Shown: in pieces, positions 25,934-34,898 of the stretch
Position numbering within the stretch: position 1 is the first letter of the stretch
Layout of the letters: every line of letters begins with the position of its first letter
Origin: Flavobacterium crocinum
GTDB lineage: Bacteria; Bacteroidota; Bacteroidia; Flavobacteriales; Flavobacteriaceae
Assembly (NCBI RefSeq): GCF_003122385.1
Contig: NZ_CP029255.1
Location: forward strand, 1,116,001 to 1,180,000
Reading direction: 5' to 3'
Length of the DNA stretch: 64,000 nt
Translations under genes and position numbers: made by a program
The notes under the pieces: model-generated
The model's input: only the letters and a program-made list of their open reading frames with translations
Told to the model about the DNA's origin: nothing
The model's database searches: none

Positions 25934-26944
25934 ATGACACAAGGATATAGCATCGCAATTCCCGCTTATGGCAGGCCACATGAATTTGAAGATTTATTAC
26001 AATCTATTTATGAAATGGAAATGCTGCCAAATGAAATTATAATTTGCGAAGATTTTTCAAAAGAAAGAGCCGAAATACAAGCTGTTGCAGAAAAGTATCA
26101 AGTCATTTTTAATGCTAAAAACGTGATTGTTTCTTATATAGAAAACGAAAAGAATTTAGGCTATGATGCCAATATTAGAAAACTAATTGATTTAGCCCTT
26201 TTCAAATGGGTTATATTAATTGGTAACGACGATTTGTTTTTGAAAAACGGGTTAACTGAAATTGACAACTTTTGTAAAAGAAATCAATCTATTGCAATGG
26301 TTTCAAGACCTTTTATTCGGTTTGAAAAAGACATAAATAAACCACTCGGTATTTCCAGAATTTTGCCAAATGAAGTTATTATCGGAAAAAATGATTCGGC
26401 TAAACTAATTTTCAGAATGTGTGGTTTTGTTGGAGGATTAGTTATTAATAAAGAATGGGCAAAAAAACTAGCTACAGATAAATATGATGGAACATTGTTT
26501 TATCAAATTTACCTTGCTGCAAATGCTTTTTGTACAACTGGAATTGGTTATTTAGCCAATCCTTCAGTAGGAGGACGAGCAGGAAATCCGCCATTGTTTG
26601 GAAATTCCGGCAAAGACGGAGACTTTCATATTCCCGGATCGTATTCAGCAAAAGGAAGAGCTTCAATGTGGAAAGGAGTTTTAGACATTGGAAAAGACGT
26701 TGGTAATTTATATAAAATTGAAATTCGGGAAGAGTTGCGACAAGAATTAATGATCAGACAGTCCTTCCACGTTTTTGAAATGAATGTTGGAGTTTCGAAA
26801 GAAACTTTAAAAGAACTCAAATCTGAATTAAAAAAGCTAGATTTGTTCGATCATTGGATTCCAAAAACTTTATATTTTCTAAATATCACTTTTGGTAAAA
26901 ACGCCTATTACGTTTATTATCTTACAAGAAAATTAATGCAATAA
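25934..26944 (+). CDS. Family 2 glycosyltransferase 1
   Basis: About 336 residues from the ATG at 25934 (MTQGYSIAIPAYGRPHEF). GT-A fold: N-terminal IAIPAYGRP, an acidic patch IIICEDFSKE where GT2 enzymes bind the nucleotide, and VILIGNDDLF (~100) as the DxD-like metal site. It should transfer a sugar to a lipid-linked intermediate in the cytoplasm. An upstream in-frame ATG (25853) would add 27 residues without family similarity and overlaps the promoter box, so I reject it. It lies two bases from the GT4 gene. Confidence 0.85.
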   Translation: MTQGYSIAIPAYGRPHEFEDLLQSIYEMEMLPNEIIICEDFSKERAEIQAVAEKYQVIFNAKNVIVSYIENEKNLGYDANIRKLIDLALFKWVILIGNDDLFLKNGLTEIDNFCKRNQSIAMVSRPFIRFEKDINKPLGISRILPNEVIIGKNDSAKLIFRMCGFVGGLVINKEWAKKLATDKYDGTLFYQIYLAANAFCTTGIGYLANPSVGGRAGNPPLFGNSGKDGDFHIPGSYSAKGRASMWKGVLDIGKDVGNLYKIEIREELRQELMIRQSFHVFEMNVGVSKETLKELKSELKKLDLFDHWIPKTLYFLNITFGKNAYYVYYLTRKLMQ

Positions 26945-26946
26945 AA

Positions 26947-28071
26947 ATGAAAAAAGCCCTAATCAGCGATTGGTATTACGTAAACGGAGGAGCCGAAAAA
27001 GTAATTCATTCCATAAATTCAATTTGGAATGATTTCGATCATTTTGCGCTTATTGATTTTTTGAATGATGAAGATCGCAAGTTTATTTTAAACGGGAAAA
27101 AAGCCAAAACCAGCTTTATTCAAAAACTACCTACAGTAAAGAAAAACCATCGCAAATTTTTACAATTATTTCCAATTGCCATAGAACAGTTTGATTTAAG
27201 TGATTATGATCTCATAATCAGTTCTTCATCGGCAGTTGCAAAAGGAATAAAAGTAGAAGAAAACCAACTTCATATTTGTTATTGCCATTCGCCAATGCGT
27301 TATGCTTGGGATTTAAGAGAACAATATTTAAAAGATGCCGGATTAACCAAAGGTTTAAAAGGATTATATGCAAAATCGGTTTTAGATAAAATTCAGAAAT
27401 GGGATCTTTCTAACTCTGAAAACGTTGATTATTTTATTGCCAATTCTAAGCACATTGCTCAAAGAATTAAAAAGACATACAACAAAGAATCAGTTGTAAT
27501 TTATCCACCTGTAGATGTTGATTTTTTTAGTTTAGAAGAAACAAAAGAAGACTATTATTTAACAGCTTCCAGATTGGTTCCCTATAAAAAAACACAACTT
27601 ATTGTAGAGGCCTTTAACGAATTACCACACTTAAAATTAATAGTTGCCGGAGAAGGGCCGGAATTAGAAAAACTCCAAAAAGTAGCTAAAAGCAATATAG
27701 AATTTGTCGGTTTCGTTGAAAATAAAAAATTGCGAAGTTTAATGCAAAAAGCAAAAGGTTTTGTTTTTGCAGCCGAAGAAGATTTTGGAATTATTCCCGT
27801 AGAAGCACAAGCTTGCGGAACTCCCGTAATTGCCTTATCCAAAGGAGGGACGTTGGAAACGGTTGTCGATAACGAAACTGGTATTTTTTTCGACGAACAA
27901 TCTGTTCAGAAAATCAAAGAAGCTGTAATTCATTTTGGAACCAAAAAATTTGATTCAAAAGCGATACGTAAACATGCTGTTTTGTTTTCAAAAAAACGAT
28001 TTGAGAAAGAAATAAAAGAGTTTGTTGAAGAAAAATATAAAGAACATCAAGGCTTTTTAGAAACAAGATAA
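26947..28071 (+). CDS. Family 4 glycosyltransferase
   Basis: 374 residues, GT-B fold. The N-terminal domain contains SDWYYVNGGAEKV. The C-terminal domain has YPPVDVDFF, TASRLVPYKKTQLIVEAF and the family signature AEEDFGIIPVEAQACGTPVI, with the E-x7-E pair that contacts the nucleotide sugar. It is probably a mannosyl- or glucosyl-type transferase. It lies two bases after the GT2 gene, so they form one transcript. Confidence 0.9.
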   Translation: MKKALISDWYYVNGGAEKVIHSINSIWNDFDHFALIDFLNDEDRKFILNGKKAKTSFIQKLPTVKKNHRKFLQLFPIAIEQFDLSDYDLIISSSSAVAKGIKVEENQLHICYCHSPMRYAWDLREQYLKDAGLTKGLKGLYAKSVLDKIQKWDLSNSENVDYFIANSKHIAQRIKKTYNKESVVIYPPVDVDFFSLEETKEDYYLTASRLVPYKKTQLIVEAFNELPHLKLIVAGEGPELEKLQKVAKSNIEFVGFVENKKLRSLMQKAKGFVFAAEEDFGIIPVEAQACGTPVIALSKGGTLETVVDNETGIFFDEQSVQKIKEAVIHFGTKKFDSKAIRKHAVLFSKKRFEKEIKEFVEEKYKEHQGFLETR

Positions 28072-28108
28072 ATCAAAATATAACTGAAAAAATAATTTCC
28101 AAATCAAC

Positions 28109-28116
28109 TACATTTG
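28109..28116 (+). promoter_or_regulatory. Bacteroidetes -7 element for the UDP-glucuronate decarboxylase gene
   Basis: TACATTTG, 19 bases before the ATG at 28136. Confidence 0.5.
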
Positions 28117-28135
28117 TCCTGAACAAATAACTATT

Positions 28136-29119
28136 ATGAAAAGAATACTCATTACCGGAGCAGCAGGATTTTTAGGATCACATTTATGTGACAGATTCAT
28201 TAAAGAAGGTTACTTTGTAATCGGAATGGATAATCTGATTACAGGAGATCTTAAAAATATTGAGCACTTATTCAAACTGGAAAATTTTGAATTCTACCAT
28301 CATGATATTACCAAGTTTGTTCATATTCCTGGGGATTTAGATTATATTTTGCATTTTGCTTCTCCGGCAAGTCCGATAGATTATTTAAAAATCCCGATTC
28401 AGACTTTGAAAGTGGGGTCTTTAGGAACACACAATTTATTAGGATTAGCGAGAGTTAAAAAAGCCAGAATTTTGATAGCTTCAACATCTGAAGTTTATGG
28501 AGATCCGTTAGTGCATCCGCAGACAGAAGAATATTACGGAAACGTAAATACAATTGGGCCACGTGGAGTTTATGATGAAGCAAAACGTTTTCAGGAATCA
28601 ATCACCATGGCGTATCATACATTTCATGGTGTAGAAACCAGAATTGTTCGAATTTTCAACACATACGGTCCAAGAATGAGATTAAACGACGGACGTGTAA
28701 TTCCGGCTTTTATTGGTCAGGCTTTACGCGGAGAAGATTTAACCATTTTTGGAGACGGAATGCAAACGCGTTCTTTCTGTTATGTGGATGATCAGGTAGA
28801 AGGTATTTTCAGATTATTGCATTCTGATTATGTATATCCGGTTAACATTGGAAATCCGGACGAAATCACGATTAAAGATTTTGCAGAAGAAATCATCAAA
28901 TTGACAGGAACAAACCAAAAAGTGGTTTATCATCCGTTGCCAATAAACGATCCATTACAACGCCAGCCAGATACAACAAAGGCAAAAGAATTATTAGGCT
29001 GGGAAGCTAAAGTTAATCGTGCAGAAGGAATGAAAATAACCTATGAGTATTTTAAATCATTATCTCCTGAAGAATTGGCAAAAGAAGAACACAAAGACTT
29101 TTCTAGTTATATAAAATAA
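28136..29119 (+). CDS. UDP-glucuronate decarboxylase (UDP-xylose synthase)
   Basis: 327 residues, extended SDR family. NAD-binding GAAGFLGSH (residues 8-16), then STSEVYG with S118 and E119, and catalytic Y146/K150 in GVYDEAK. E119 and the [14 protein letters not shown] and [10 protein letters not shown] stretches are characteristic of UXS enzymes, which oxidise and decarboxylate UDP-glucuronate to UDP-xylose (with a UDP-4-keto-pentose intermediate). The product supplies a pentose for the surface polysaccharide. No UDP-glucose dehydrogenase is in the window, so the precursor must come from elsewhere. Confidence 0.9.
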   Translation: MKRILITGAAGFLGSHLCDRFIKEGYFVIGMDNLITGDLKNIEHLFKLENFEFYHHDITKFVHIPGDLDYILHFASPASPIDYLKIPIQTLKVGSLGTHNLLGLARVKKARILIASTSEVYGDPLVHPQTEEYYGNVNTIGPRGVYDEAKRFQESITMAYHTFHGVETRIVRIFNTYGPRMRLNDGRVIPAFIGQALRGEDLTIFGDGMQTRSFCYVDDQVEGIFRLLHSDYVYPVNIGNPDEITIKDFAEEIIKLTGTNQKVVYHPLPINDPLQRQPDTTKAKELLGWEAKVNRAEGMKITYEYFKSLSPEELAKEEHKDFSSYIK

Positions 29120-29141
29120 ATTTTGAAAGTATTAAACTCTG

Positions 29142-29909
29142 ATGAACGATTTAGTATCTATTCTTACACCAACATATAATACTGAAAAGTTCATTAAAGC
29201 AACTATAGAATCAGTTCAAAATCAAACCTATAATAATTGGGAAATGATTTTAGTTGATGATGCTTCTATAGATCAAACGGTTTCTGTTATCGAAGAATTT
29301 GCTCAAAATGATTCTCGAATTAAGTTATTTAAACTAGAAAAAAATTCAGGAAACGGTTTTGCCAGAAATGTAGCTTTAGAAAAAGCTTCCGGAAAATATA
29401 TTGCTTATCTGGATTCTGATGATTTATGGCGCTCAGATAAATTAGAAAAACAGCTTCAGTTTTTAAAAGAAAAAAATGCTCCGTTTACTTTTAGTTTTTA
29501 CGATTCTATTGATGAAGAAGGAAATAATTTAAACAGGAGAGTTGAAAATCCACAGCCGCTAATCTATAAACAATTGTTTTTCTGCAATTATGTTGGAAAT
29601 CTCACAGCAATTTATGATGTGGAATATTTCGGAAAAATCAAATTGGAGTCTTCAGAAAAAAGGCAAGATTGGCGAATTTGGCTTACCATTTTAAAAAAGA
29701 TAAAAACTGCAGAAGCCATTCCGGAACCTTTGGCATTTTACAGAATTAGAAAAGATTCTATTTCATCTTCAAAATTCAAATTGATCAGACACAACTTTGG
29801 TGTTTACAGGGAATTTCATGGATATAATCTCATTTTTTCTGTTTTATTGATGATGAGGTTTTTATTTACTCAATTGATTATCAAACCAAAATATATAAAG
29901 AAGATTTAA
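29142..29909 (+). CDS. Family 2 glycosyltransferase 2
   Basis: 255 residues, compact GT2: VSILTPTYNTEKFIKATIES at the N-terminus, MILVDDASIDQT for nucleotide binding and the metal-binding YLDSDDLW (~residue 90). A conserved RQDWRIWL lies near residue 175. It ends with a hydrophobic segment (~232-250). It follows UXS by 22 bases. The acceptor is unknown. Confidence 0.9.
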   Translation: MNDLVSILTPTYNTEKFIKATIESVQNQTYNNWEMILVDDASIDQTVSVIEEFAQNDSRIKLFKLEKNSGNGFARNVALEKASGKYIAYLDSDDLWRSDKLEKQLQFLKEKNAPFTFSFYDSIDEEGNNLNRRVENPQPLIYKQLFFCNYVGNLTAIYDVEYFGKIKLESSEKRQDWRIWLTILKKIKTAEAIPEPLAFYRIRKDSISSSKFKLIRHNFGVYREFHGYNLIFSVLLMMRFLFTQLIIKPKYIKKI

Positions 29910-29914
29910 AACTC

Positions 29915-30037
29915 AACTTGATGTCGCAAATTGCGACTTCAAGTTTCAAGGTCGCAATTTGCGACCTCCAATTTTTTTTCAAATCTTGTTGTAAAAGTTA
30001 AACGTAAACTTGAGGTCACAATTTGTGACCTCAAGTT
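29915..30037. repeat. Three related palindromes in the ORF6N remnant
   Basis: Copy A 29915-29945 (AACTTGATGTCGCAA / TTGCGACTTCAAGTT, one mismatch), copy B 29949-29967 (AGGTCGCAA / TTGCGACCT, perfect, shorter) and copy C 30007-30037 (AACTTGAGGTCACAA / TTGTGACCTCAAGTT, perfect). Each has a single central base. Copy C is inside the coding frame of the ORF6N remnant and encodes its NLRSQIVTSS motif on the minus strand. Confidence 0.9.
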
Positions 30038-30220
30038 ATTAAATTCATTTTGCGATAACTGAAACATAAAATCTTCTGGAAATCTTGAAATATTTCGTTT
30101 AACAGATTGTTTTAGAACTTTTGTTTCTACTCTATATAGTGAAGCTAAATCACTATCTAGCATCACGTTTTGACTATGGATAAAATATATTTTATTAGAA
30201 ATTGTTTCTTCAGAAAGCAA
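29939..30220 (-). pseudogene. Truncated ORF6N-domain protein
   Basis: 93 residues with the ORF6N domain: SKIYF-type start, VMLDSDLASLYRVETKVLKQ, VKRNISRFPEDFMFQLSQNE and NLRSQIVTSS. Complete ORF6N proteins continue with a conserved tail (YAFTEQG-type) and are ~170-290 residues long; here the frame loses similarity right after NLRSQIVTSS, at the palindromes. Remains of a second NLR.Q-like segment occur downstream in another frame. ORF6N proteins are DNA-binding and phage-associated. It lies between the GT2 and CapK-like genes and looks like a broken passenger. Confidence 0.75.
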
Positions 30221-30271
30221 AGATTGATCTTCCAGAAGTTTTTAATTAGAAAAACAAATGTAAGATTTTGT

Positions 30272-31588
30272 TTATTTTTTCACTAGTGAAATAAATTGTT
30301 TCAGTTTACCACTTTTGCCTCTCTCCAGTTTTTCTTTTCTAATAAAGATGTACTTTAAATTGGGTTCAAGATAGTTTGAGAACTCTTTTTCTATATTTTT
30401 TATTTCAGTAGAAGAAAGCTCTTTTTCACTAGTATATTCTATTTCAAAAAGATCTATTTCAATCTGTTTAATTATAAACTCTTTTATATTTCCTTCACCT
30501 TCAAAAAGCTTTTTTGTAATAGAATAAAAAGTCATTCCCGGAGATTTTTTACCACTTGGTAAAACAGCAACATCGCTGGTTCTGCCGATTAACTTTTTCA
30601 GAATAGGTTTTTTTAAAGTACTTTTTTCATCTAAAATTCCGTAATCACCAACTTCATATCTAATAAAAGGGTGTGCTTTATTATCTAAACTAGTAACTAC
30701 AATTCTTCCTTCATTTCCATGGGGAACGGGCAGATTATTTTCGTCTAAAATTTCAACAAAAAGAGTTTCAGAGTTTACCATCCACTCCCCGTCAGGATTT
30801 TCGAAAGCGATAATACCTATTTCTGATGAACCATATTCATTAACAACAGGAACTCCTAATTGTCTTTCTAATAAGATTTTATCCTCTTCAAATAACATTT
30901 CAGACGTTACAACACAAACTTTTAACGAAGGACAAATTTCAACAAGAATTTTATTTTTTTGCTGTAAATATTTTGCCAGCAAAACAATATTACTTGTATA
31001 GCCATTTATGTAATCAAATTTCTTTTTTTGAAATTGATTTGTAATTTTTTCCAATCCTTTGTCAGACAGGTCAAAGATGTTGAAACGGTATCGACGGCTC
31101 AAGAAATCCTTGAATCGTAATTTTTTGTTAGCTAAAAAAGTCAAAGGCATTCCATAAAATCGTGCCTGAAAAGAATAGTTGAAGTCTATTTCATGCAAAG
31201 AAAAAAGGCGTTTATAATCGGCCCAGGTTACAGCATGAGAAAATTTGTCTTTTGCAAAAACCATTGGATCGCCACTAGAGCCGGAAGTTTTGTTTATGTA
31301 AACATTTTTAGAGGTAAATGTATCTGATAATCTTTTATTTAAAGGTATTTGCAGATTTCGTTTAGTTAAAATAGGCAAATCAGACCAATTTTTATAAGAA
31401 TCCACTTTGGCTAAAGCTTTGTAAAAAGAGTTGTTTTTTAAATGAAAATCAACAATTTCTTTTTTTCTAAGCTCAATAAATTCACTATACTTTTCTTCTG
31501 AAACGTCAATTCTTTTTTGCAATTCAGAGCTGGCTTTCTTCATTGGAAAACCATTTAATTGAAGCGAAAAATCAAAAAGACGAATCAT
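30272..31588 (-). CDS. CapK/PaaK-like AMP-forming ligase of polysaccharide locus
   Basis: 438 residues of the phenylacetate-CoA ligase/CapK branch of adenylating enzymes: NKTSGSSGDPMVFAKDKF (~100-117, the P-loop-like ATP-binding motif), NEYGSSEIGIIA (~235), and HPFIRYEVGDYGIL (~310) in the C-terminal region. CapK-like proteins accompany capsule loci, but their substrate is not settled. The ATG overlaps the stop of the HigA-like gene (TAATG), which means translational coupling to an upstream toxin-antitoxin pair. It is convergent to the GT2 cluster. Confidence 0.82.
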   Translation of the reverse strand: MIRLFDFSLQLNGFPMKKASSELQKRIDVSEEKYSEFIELRKKEIVDFHLKNNSFYKALAKVDSYKNWSDLPILTKRNLQIPLNKRLSDTFTSKNVYINKTSGSSGDPMVFAKDKFSHAVTWADYKRLFSLHEIDFNYSFQARFYGMPLTFLANKKLRFKDFLSRRYRFNIFDLSDKGLEKITNQFQKKKFDYINGYTSNIVLLAKYLQQKNKILVEICPSLKVCVVTSEMLFEEDKILLERQLGVPVVNEYGSSEIGIIAFENPDGEWMVNSETLFVEILDENNLPVPHGNEGRIVVTSLDNKAHPFIRYEVGDYGILDEKSTLKKPILKKLIGRTSDVAVLPSGKKSPGMTFYSITKKLFEGEGNIKEFIIKQIEIDLFEIEYTSEKELSSTEIKNIEKEFSNYLEPNLKYIFIRKEKLERGKSGKLKQFISLVKK

Positions 31589-31890
31589 TAAACAGCTTCT
31601 TTTAAGTCGTAACGTTTAATTGATTTAAGTTCCTGACTTTTATTCGATTCTTCTTCTTCAATATCGAAATCGTCTTGAAGTCCGAGCCAAAATTTAGCAG
31701 AATTCCCAAAATACTTGCTTAATCGCAAAGCAGTATCAGCAGTTATTCTGCGGTTCCCTTTAATAATTTCAGAAATTCTTGTCTGCGGAATTTTTAAATC
31801 TTTAGATAAACGATAAGGTGTAATATTTAGAGGAATTAAAAATTCTTCTGATAAAATTTCGCCGGGATGTATATTTTTTAATTTTTCCAT
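31588..31890 (-). CDS. HigA-family antitoxin
   Basis: 100 residues, XRE-type helix-turn-helix with the HigA signature IHPGEILSEEFLIPLNITPY at the N-terminus and SRISEIIKGNRRIT-type recognition helix (QTRISEIIKGNRRITAD). The C-terminal FWLGLQDDFDIEEE segment is the usual HigA end. It follows the HigB-like toxin by 11 bases and should neutralise it and repress the operon. Confidence 0.92.
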   Translation of the reverse strand: MEKLKNIHPGEILSEEFLIPLNITPYRLSKDLKIPQTRISEIIKGNRRITADTALRLSKYFGNSAKFWLGLQDDFDIEEEESNKSQELKSIKRYDLKEAV

Positions 31891-31901
31891 TTCAATTCGT
31901 T

Positions 31902-32183
31902 TTAGTGATAATCAATAATTTCAACATTGGAAGCATTCCCATTTTCCCAAGCAAAAATTATTCTCCATTGATTGTTGATCCTAATGCTGTAAAAATCTTT
32001 TAAGTTTCCACTTAGTTTTTCTAAACGATTGGAAGGTGGAATTTTTAAATCGTTGATATTTTGAGAATTGTTCAGCATTCTGAGTTTTCTTCTTCCAATT
32101 TGTTGAATCTCAATTGAAGGTTTTTTAACCACAATACCATTCCAAATTTTTTCAGTTTCTTTCGATCCAAATGAGATTATCAT
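31902..32183 (-). CDS. HigB/RelE-family toxin
   Basis: 93 residues: IISFGSKETEKIWNG at the N-terminus, RRKLRMLNNSQNINDLKIPP in the middle, and GNLKDFYSIRINNQWRIIFAWENG, the typical HigB substrate-binding core, with the C-terminal NVEIIDYH. HigB toxins are ribosome-dependent mRNA endonucleases. The order is toxin first, as usual for higBA. It is intact. Confidence 0.92.
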   Translation of the reverse strand: MIISFGSKETEKIWNGIVVKKPSIEIQQIGRRKLRMLNNSQNINDLKIPPSNRLEKLSGNLKDFYSIRINNQWRIIFAWENGNASNVEIIDYH

Positions 32184-32193
32184 ACCTTTTGCA

Positions 32194-32212
32194 TTACTAA
32201 CGTCAAAAGTAA
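32194..32212. promoter_or_regulatory. HigBA promoter and operator candidate
   Basis: A minus-strand -7 box TACTTTTG (32204-32211) is overlapped by a short inverted repeat TTACT-N9-AGTAA. It lies 11-29 bases upstream of the toxin ATG, where HigA would be expected to bind. Confidence 0.4.
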
Positions 32213-32246
32213 GTAAAAAAAATTATTATATACGGTTAAAAGCGAC

Positions 32247-32254
32247 TATTTTTG
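32247..32254 (+). promoter_or_regulatory. Bacteroidetes -7 element of purD
   Basis: TATTTTTG, 25 bases before the purD ATG. Confidence 0.55.
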
Positions 32255-32279
32255 CACCACAACTAAATACAACAACACC

Positions 32280-33554
32280 ATGACAATTTTATTATTGGGA
32301 TCAGGCGGAAGAGAGCATGCATTTGCATGGAAAATGACACAGAGTCCGCTTTGCGAAAAACTTTTTGTAGTACCTGGAAACGCAGGAACTGCAGCAATTG
32401 CTGAAAACGTTGCAATTTCTGCGACAGATTTTGAAGCAGTAAAAGCATTAGTACTTAAAGAAAATATAAGCTTAGTAGTCGTAGGGCCCGAAGATCCGTT
32501 GGTAAAAGGTATTTACGATTATTTTAAAAACGACGAAAGTTTAAAACATATTCCGGTTATCGGACCATCTCAATTAGGTGCGCAATTAGAAGGAAGTAAA
32601 GAATTTGCAAAAGAATTCCTGATGAAACATAACATTCCAACTGCAGCTTATGATAGTTTTACTGCCGAAACAGTTGAAAAAGGATGCGAGTTTTTAGAAA
32701 CTTTACAACCTCCTTACGTTTTAAAAGCAGACGGATTAGCGGCTGGAAAAGGAGTTTTGATTATTCAGGATCTTGACGAAGCAAAAACTGAATTAAGAAA
32801 CATGCTGGTTCATGCTAAATTTGGAACAGCAAGTGCAAAAGTTGTTATTGAAGAATTCTTGGACGGAATCGAATTGAGTTGTTTCGTTTTAACAGACGGA
32901 AAAAGCTATAAAATCCTTCCAACTGCAAAAGATTACAAGCGAATTGGAGAAGGAGATACAGGTTTAAACACAGGCGGAATGGGAGCAGTTTCTCCAGTTC
33001 CTTATGTAGATGCCGTTTTAATGGAAAAAATTGAAACTCGTATCGTAAAACCAACAATCGAAGGTTTCCAAAAAGACGGAATCGAATATAAAGGTTTTGT
33101 ATTTATCGGTTTGATTAATGTAAAAGGAGAACCAATCGTTATTGAATACAATGTAAGAATGGGAGATCCTGAAACTGAAGTTGTAGTTCCGAGATTAAAA
33201 TCTGATTTAGTTGAATTGTTCTTGTCTGTTGCAGATCAGAAATTAGGAGATTTCAATTTGGAAGTTGATCCAAGAAGTGCTACGACAGTTATGGTAGTTT
33301 CTGGCGGATATCCTGAAGATTTCGAAAAAGGAAAAGTTATTTCCGGATTAGAAAATATTGAAGATTCTATAGTTTTCCATGCAGGAACAAAATTAGATAA
33401 CGGAAATGTTGTTACTAATGGAGGACGTGTAATTGCTATAACATCTTACGGAGATAATTTCCAGGAGGCCGTAAAAAAATCTTATCAAAACATAGATAAA
33501 CTAAGCTTTGATAAGATGTATTTTAGAAAAGATATCGGTTTCGATCTTATTTAA
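32280..33554 (+). CDS. purD: Phosphoribosylamine-glycine ligase
   Basis: 424 residues, the GARS enzyme of de novo purine synthesis, which joins phosphoribosylamine and glycine with ATP. The N-terminal ILLLGSGGREHAFAW and IGPSQLGAQLEGSK blocks, the ATP-grasp core (YVLKADGLAAGKGVLI; IEEFLDGIELSCFVLTDG) and the signature NTGGMGAVSPV are all present. Metal ligands lie in the VRMGDPETEVV segment. The length is typical. It stands alone with a hairpin terminator. Confidence 0.97.
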   Translation: MTILLLGSGGREHAFAWKMTQSPLCEKLFVVPGNAGTAAIAENVAISATDFEAVKALVLKENISLVVVGPEDPLVKGIYDYFKNDESLKHIPVIGPSQLGAQLEGSKEFAKEFLMKHNIPTAAYDSFTAETVEKGCEFLETLQPPYVLKADGLAAGKGVLIIQDLDEAKTELRNMLVHAKFGTASAKVVIEEFLDGIELSCFVLTDGKSYKILPTAKDYKRIGEGDTGLNTGGMGAVSPVPYVDAVLMEKIETRIVKPTIEGFQKDGIEYKGFVFIGLINVKGEPIVIEYNVRMGDPETEVVVPRLKSDLVELFLSVADQKLGDFNLEVDPRSATTVMVVSGGYPEDFEKGKVISGLENIEDSIVFHAGTKLDNGNVVTNGGRVIAITSYGDNFQEAVKKSYQNIDKLSFDKMYFRKDIGFDLI

Positions 33555-33564
33555 AAAATAATTG

Positions 33565-33599
33565 ACCAGCCCTTAAATTAATTAAGGGTTTGGTTTTTA
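33565..33599 (+). terminator. Terminator of purD
   Basis: CCA-gCCCTTAA / TTAAGGGt-TTGG stem with a short loop, followed by a T tract. It also lies directly after the 3' end of the convergent gene at 33597. Confidence 0.75.
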
Positions 33600-33827
33600 T
33601 TTTAAAAATGAGTGAGCCGTTGTATCTTGGTTTTCTGTTCCGGCATCATCAAAAATACGTAATTGTTTAATCCAGTAAGCGATTGCGCATGCACAGATGA
33701 TCATGAAAATCCAGTTAATAGTGTTTGCACCAAACCATGTTTTTAATTCTAAATGACGTAAAAAGTCAAGAGGAGCAAACAAAATGTTAACGAATAGGTA
33801 TTGAATTCCTTCAAAAAAAGCTTTCAT
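33597..33827 (-). CDS. Small Flavobacteriia membrane protein (DUF6341-like)
   Basis: 76 residues: an N-terminal amphipathic/hydrophobic segment (GIQYLFVNILFAPLDFLRHL), a second hydrophobic helix (INWIFMIICACAIAYWI) and a short acidic tail. I believe it corresponds to DUF6341, a small family near upp in Flavobacteriia. Function unknown. It is divergent from the DUF6427-like gene. Confidence 0.72.
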   Translation of the reverse strand: MKAFFEGIQYLFVNILFAPLDFLRHLELKTWFGANTINWIFMIICACAIAYWIKQLRIFDDAGTENQDTTAHSFLK

Positions 33828-33968
33828 AATTTTAAAAATTATATGTTATTTATTGTTGTGTAATGCCTGGAAGATAAAATTCAATTAATTGAATCTTTTT
33901 TCAACTTGTTCGGTTTTTCATTTTAAACAAGTACTATCTTTACAATCACAAAAGTATAAAATATCCTT

Positions 33969-34898
33969 ATGATAACAAGTGTTTTTAAAAAATCTACGCC
34001 ATTAAATTATTCATTGGTTGTAATTTTAATACTGGTTTTCTTTTTTATGTTCCAAATTAAAGACCCAAGTTGGGTTACATCTTATTTTTTGGCTTTTCAA
34101 AAAGTGAGTTTGTTATGCTTTATTTTGGCTTCTTTTTTTATGATTAATTTTATTGTAAAAAAGAACGGACTCAGTAAAGACAACGGTTACGCGATATTTT
34201 TTTATTTATTGTTTCTTTTGTTTTTCCCAACCTTATTTAACAATCCAAATGTTATTTATGCGAACTTCTTTATTTTATTGGCAGTTCGAAGATTGATTTC
34301 GCTTCAATCGCTTAAAGCATCTAAAGAAAAAATATTCGATGCTTCATTTTGGATTTTTGTAGCTTCTTTATTTCAATTTTGGAGTGTACTTTTTTTAGTT
34401 TTGGTTTTTATATCGATAGTTTTTCATGTTTCCAGAGATTACAGAAACTGGGTTTTGCCTTTTATTGCTCTTTTAGCAGTAGCAATATTATTTTACATGA
34501 CGTCTTTAATTTTGAATATCGATGCTGTAGCATTTTTTCAGGAAAGAGCCGTTGTTGATTTTAGAATTGATTATTTCAAGAATAATTATGAAAACGGAGC
34601 ACTTTCCATTTATACTGCTGTAGCCTTGTTTTTTGTAACGTCAATGTTGATGACATTATCAAACAGGCCACAGATTGTACATTCTTCATACAAAAAAGTT
34701 GTAGCCTATTTTTTTATTGCTGCTTTGGTTTACATTATTTCACCAAATAAAAGTAATGATTTACTATTGTTCAGTATTGCACCATTGACAATAATGGCAA
34801 CAAGCCATGTAGAATACATGCAACAAAAGCTGAACAACGAAATTGTATATTATGTATTGATTGTGTGTAGTTTATTTACTTTCTTTTCACAATTATAA
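33969..34898 (+). CDS. Polytopic membrane protein (DUF6427-like)
   Basis: 309 residues with about nine transmembrane helices and short loops. There are no catalytic motifs that I can name. I believe it matches DUF6427, a conserved Bacteroidetes membrane family of unknown role encoded beside upp. The last six bases overlap the convergent upp gene. Confidence 0.75.
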   Translation: MITSVFKKSTPLNYSLVVILILVFFFMFQIKDPSWVTSYFLAFQKVSLLCFILASFFMINFIVKKNGLSKDNGYAIFFYLLFLLFFPTLFNNPNVIYANFFILLAVRRLISLQSLKASKEKIFDASFWIFVASLFQFWSVLFLVLVFISIVFHVSRDYRNWVLPFIALLAVAILFYMTSLILNIDAVAFFQERAVVDFRIDYFKNNYENGALSIYTAVALFFVTSMLMTLSNRPQIVHSSYKKVVAYFFIAALVYIISPNKSNDLLLFSIAPLTIMATSHVEYMQQKLNNEIVYYVLIVCSLFTFFSQL

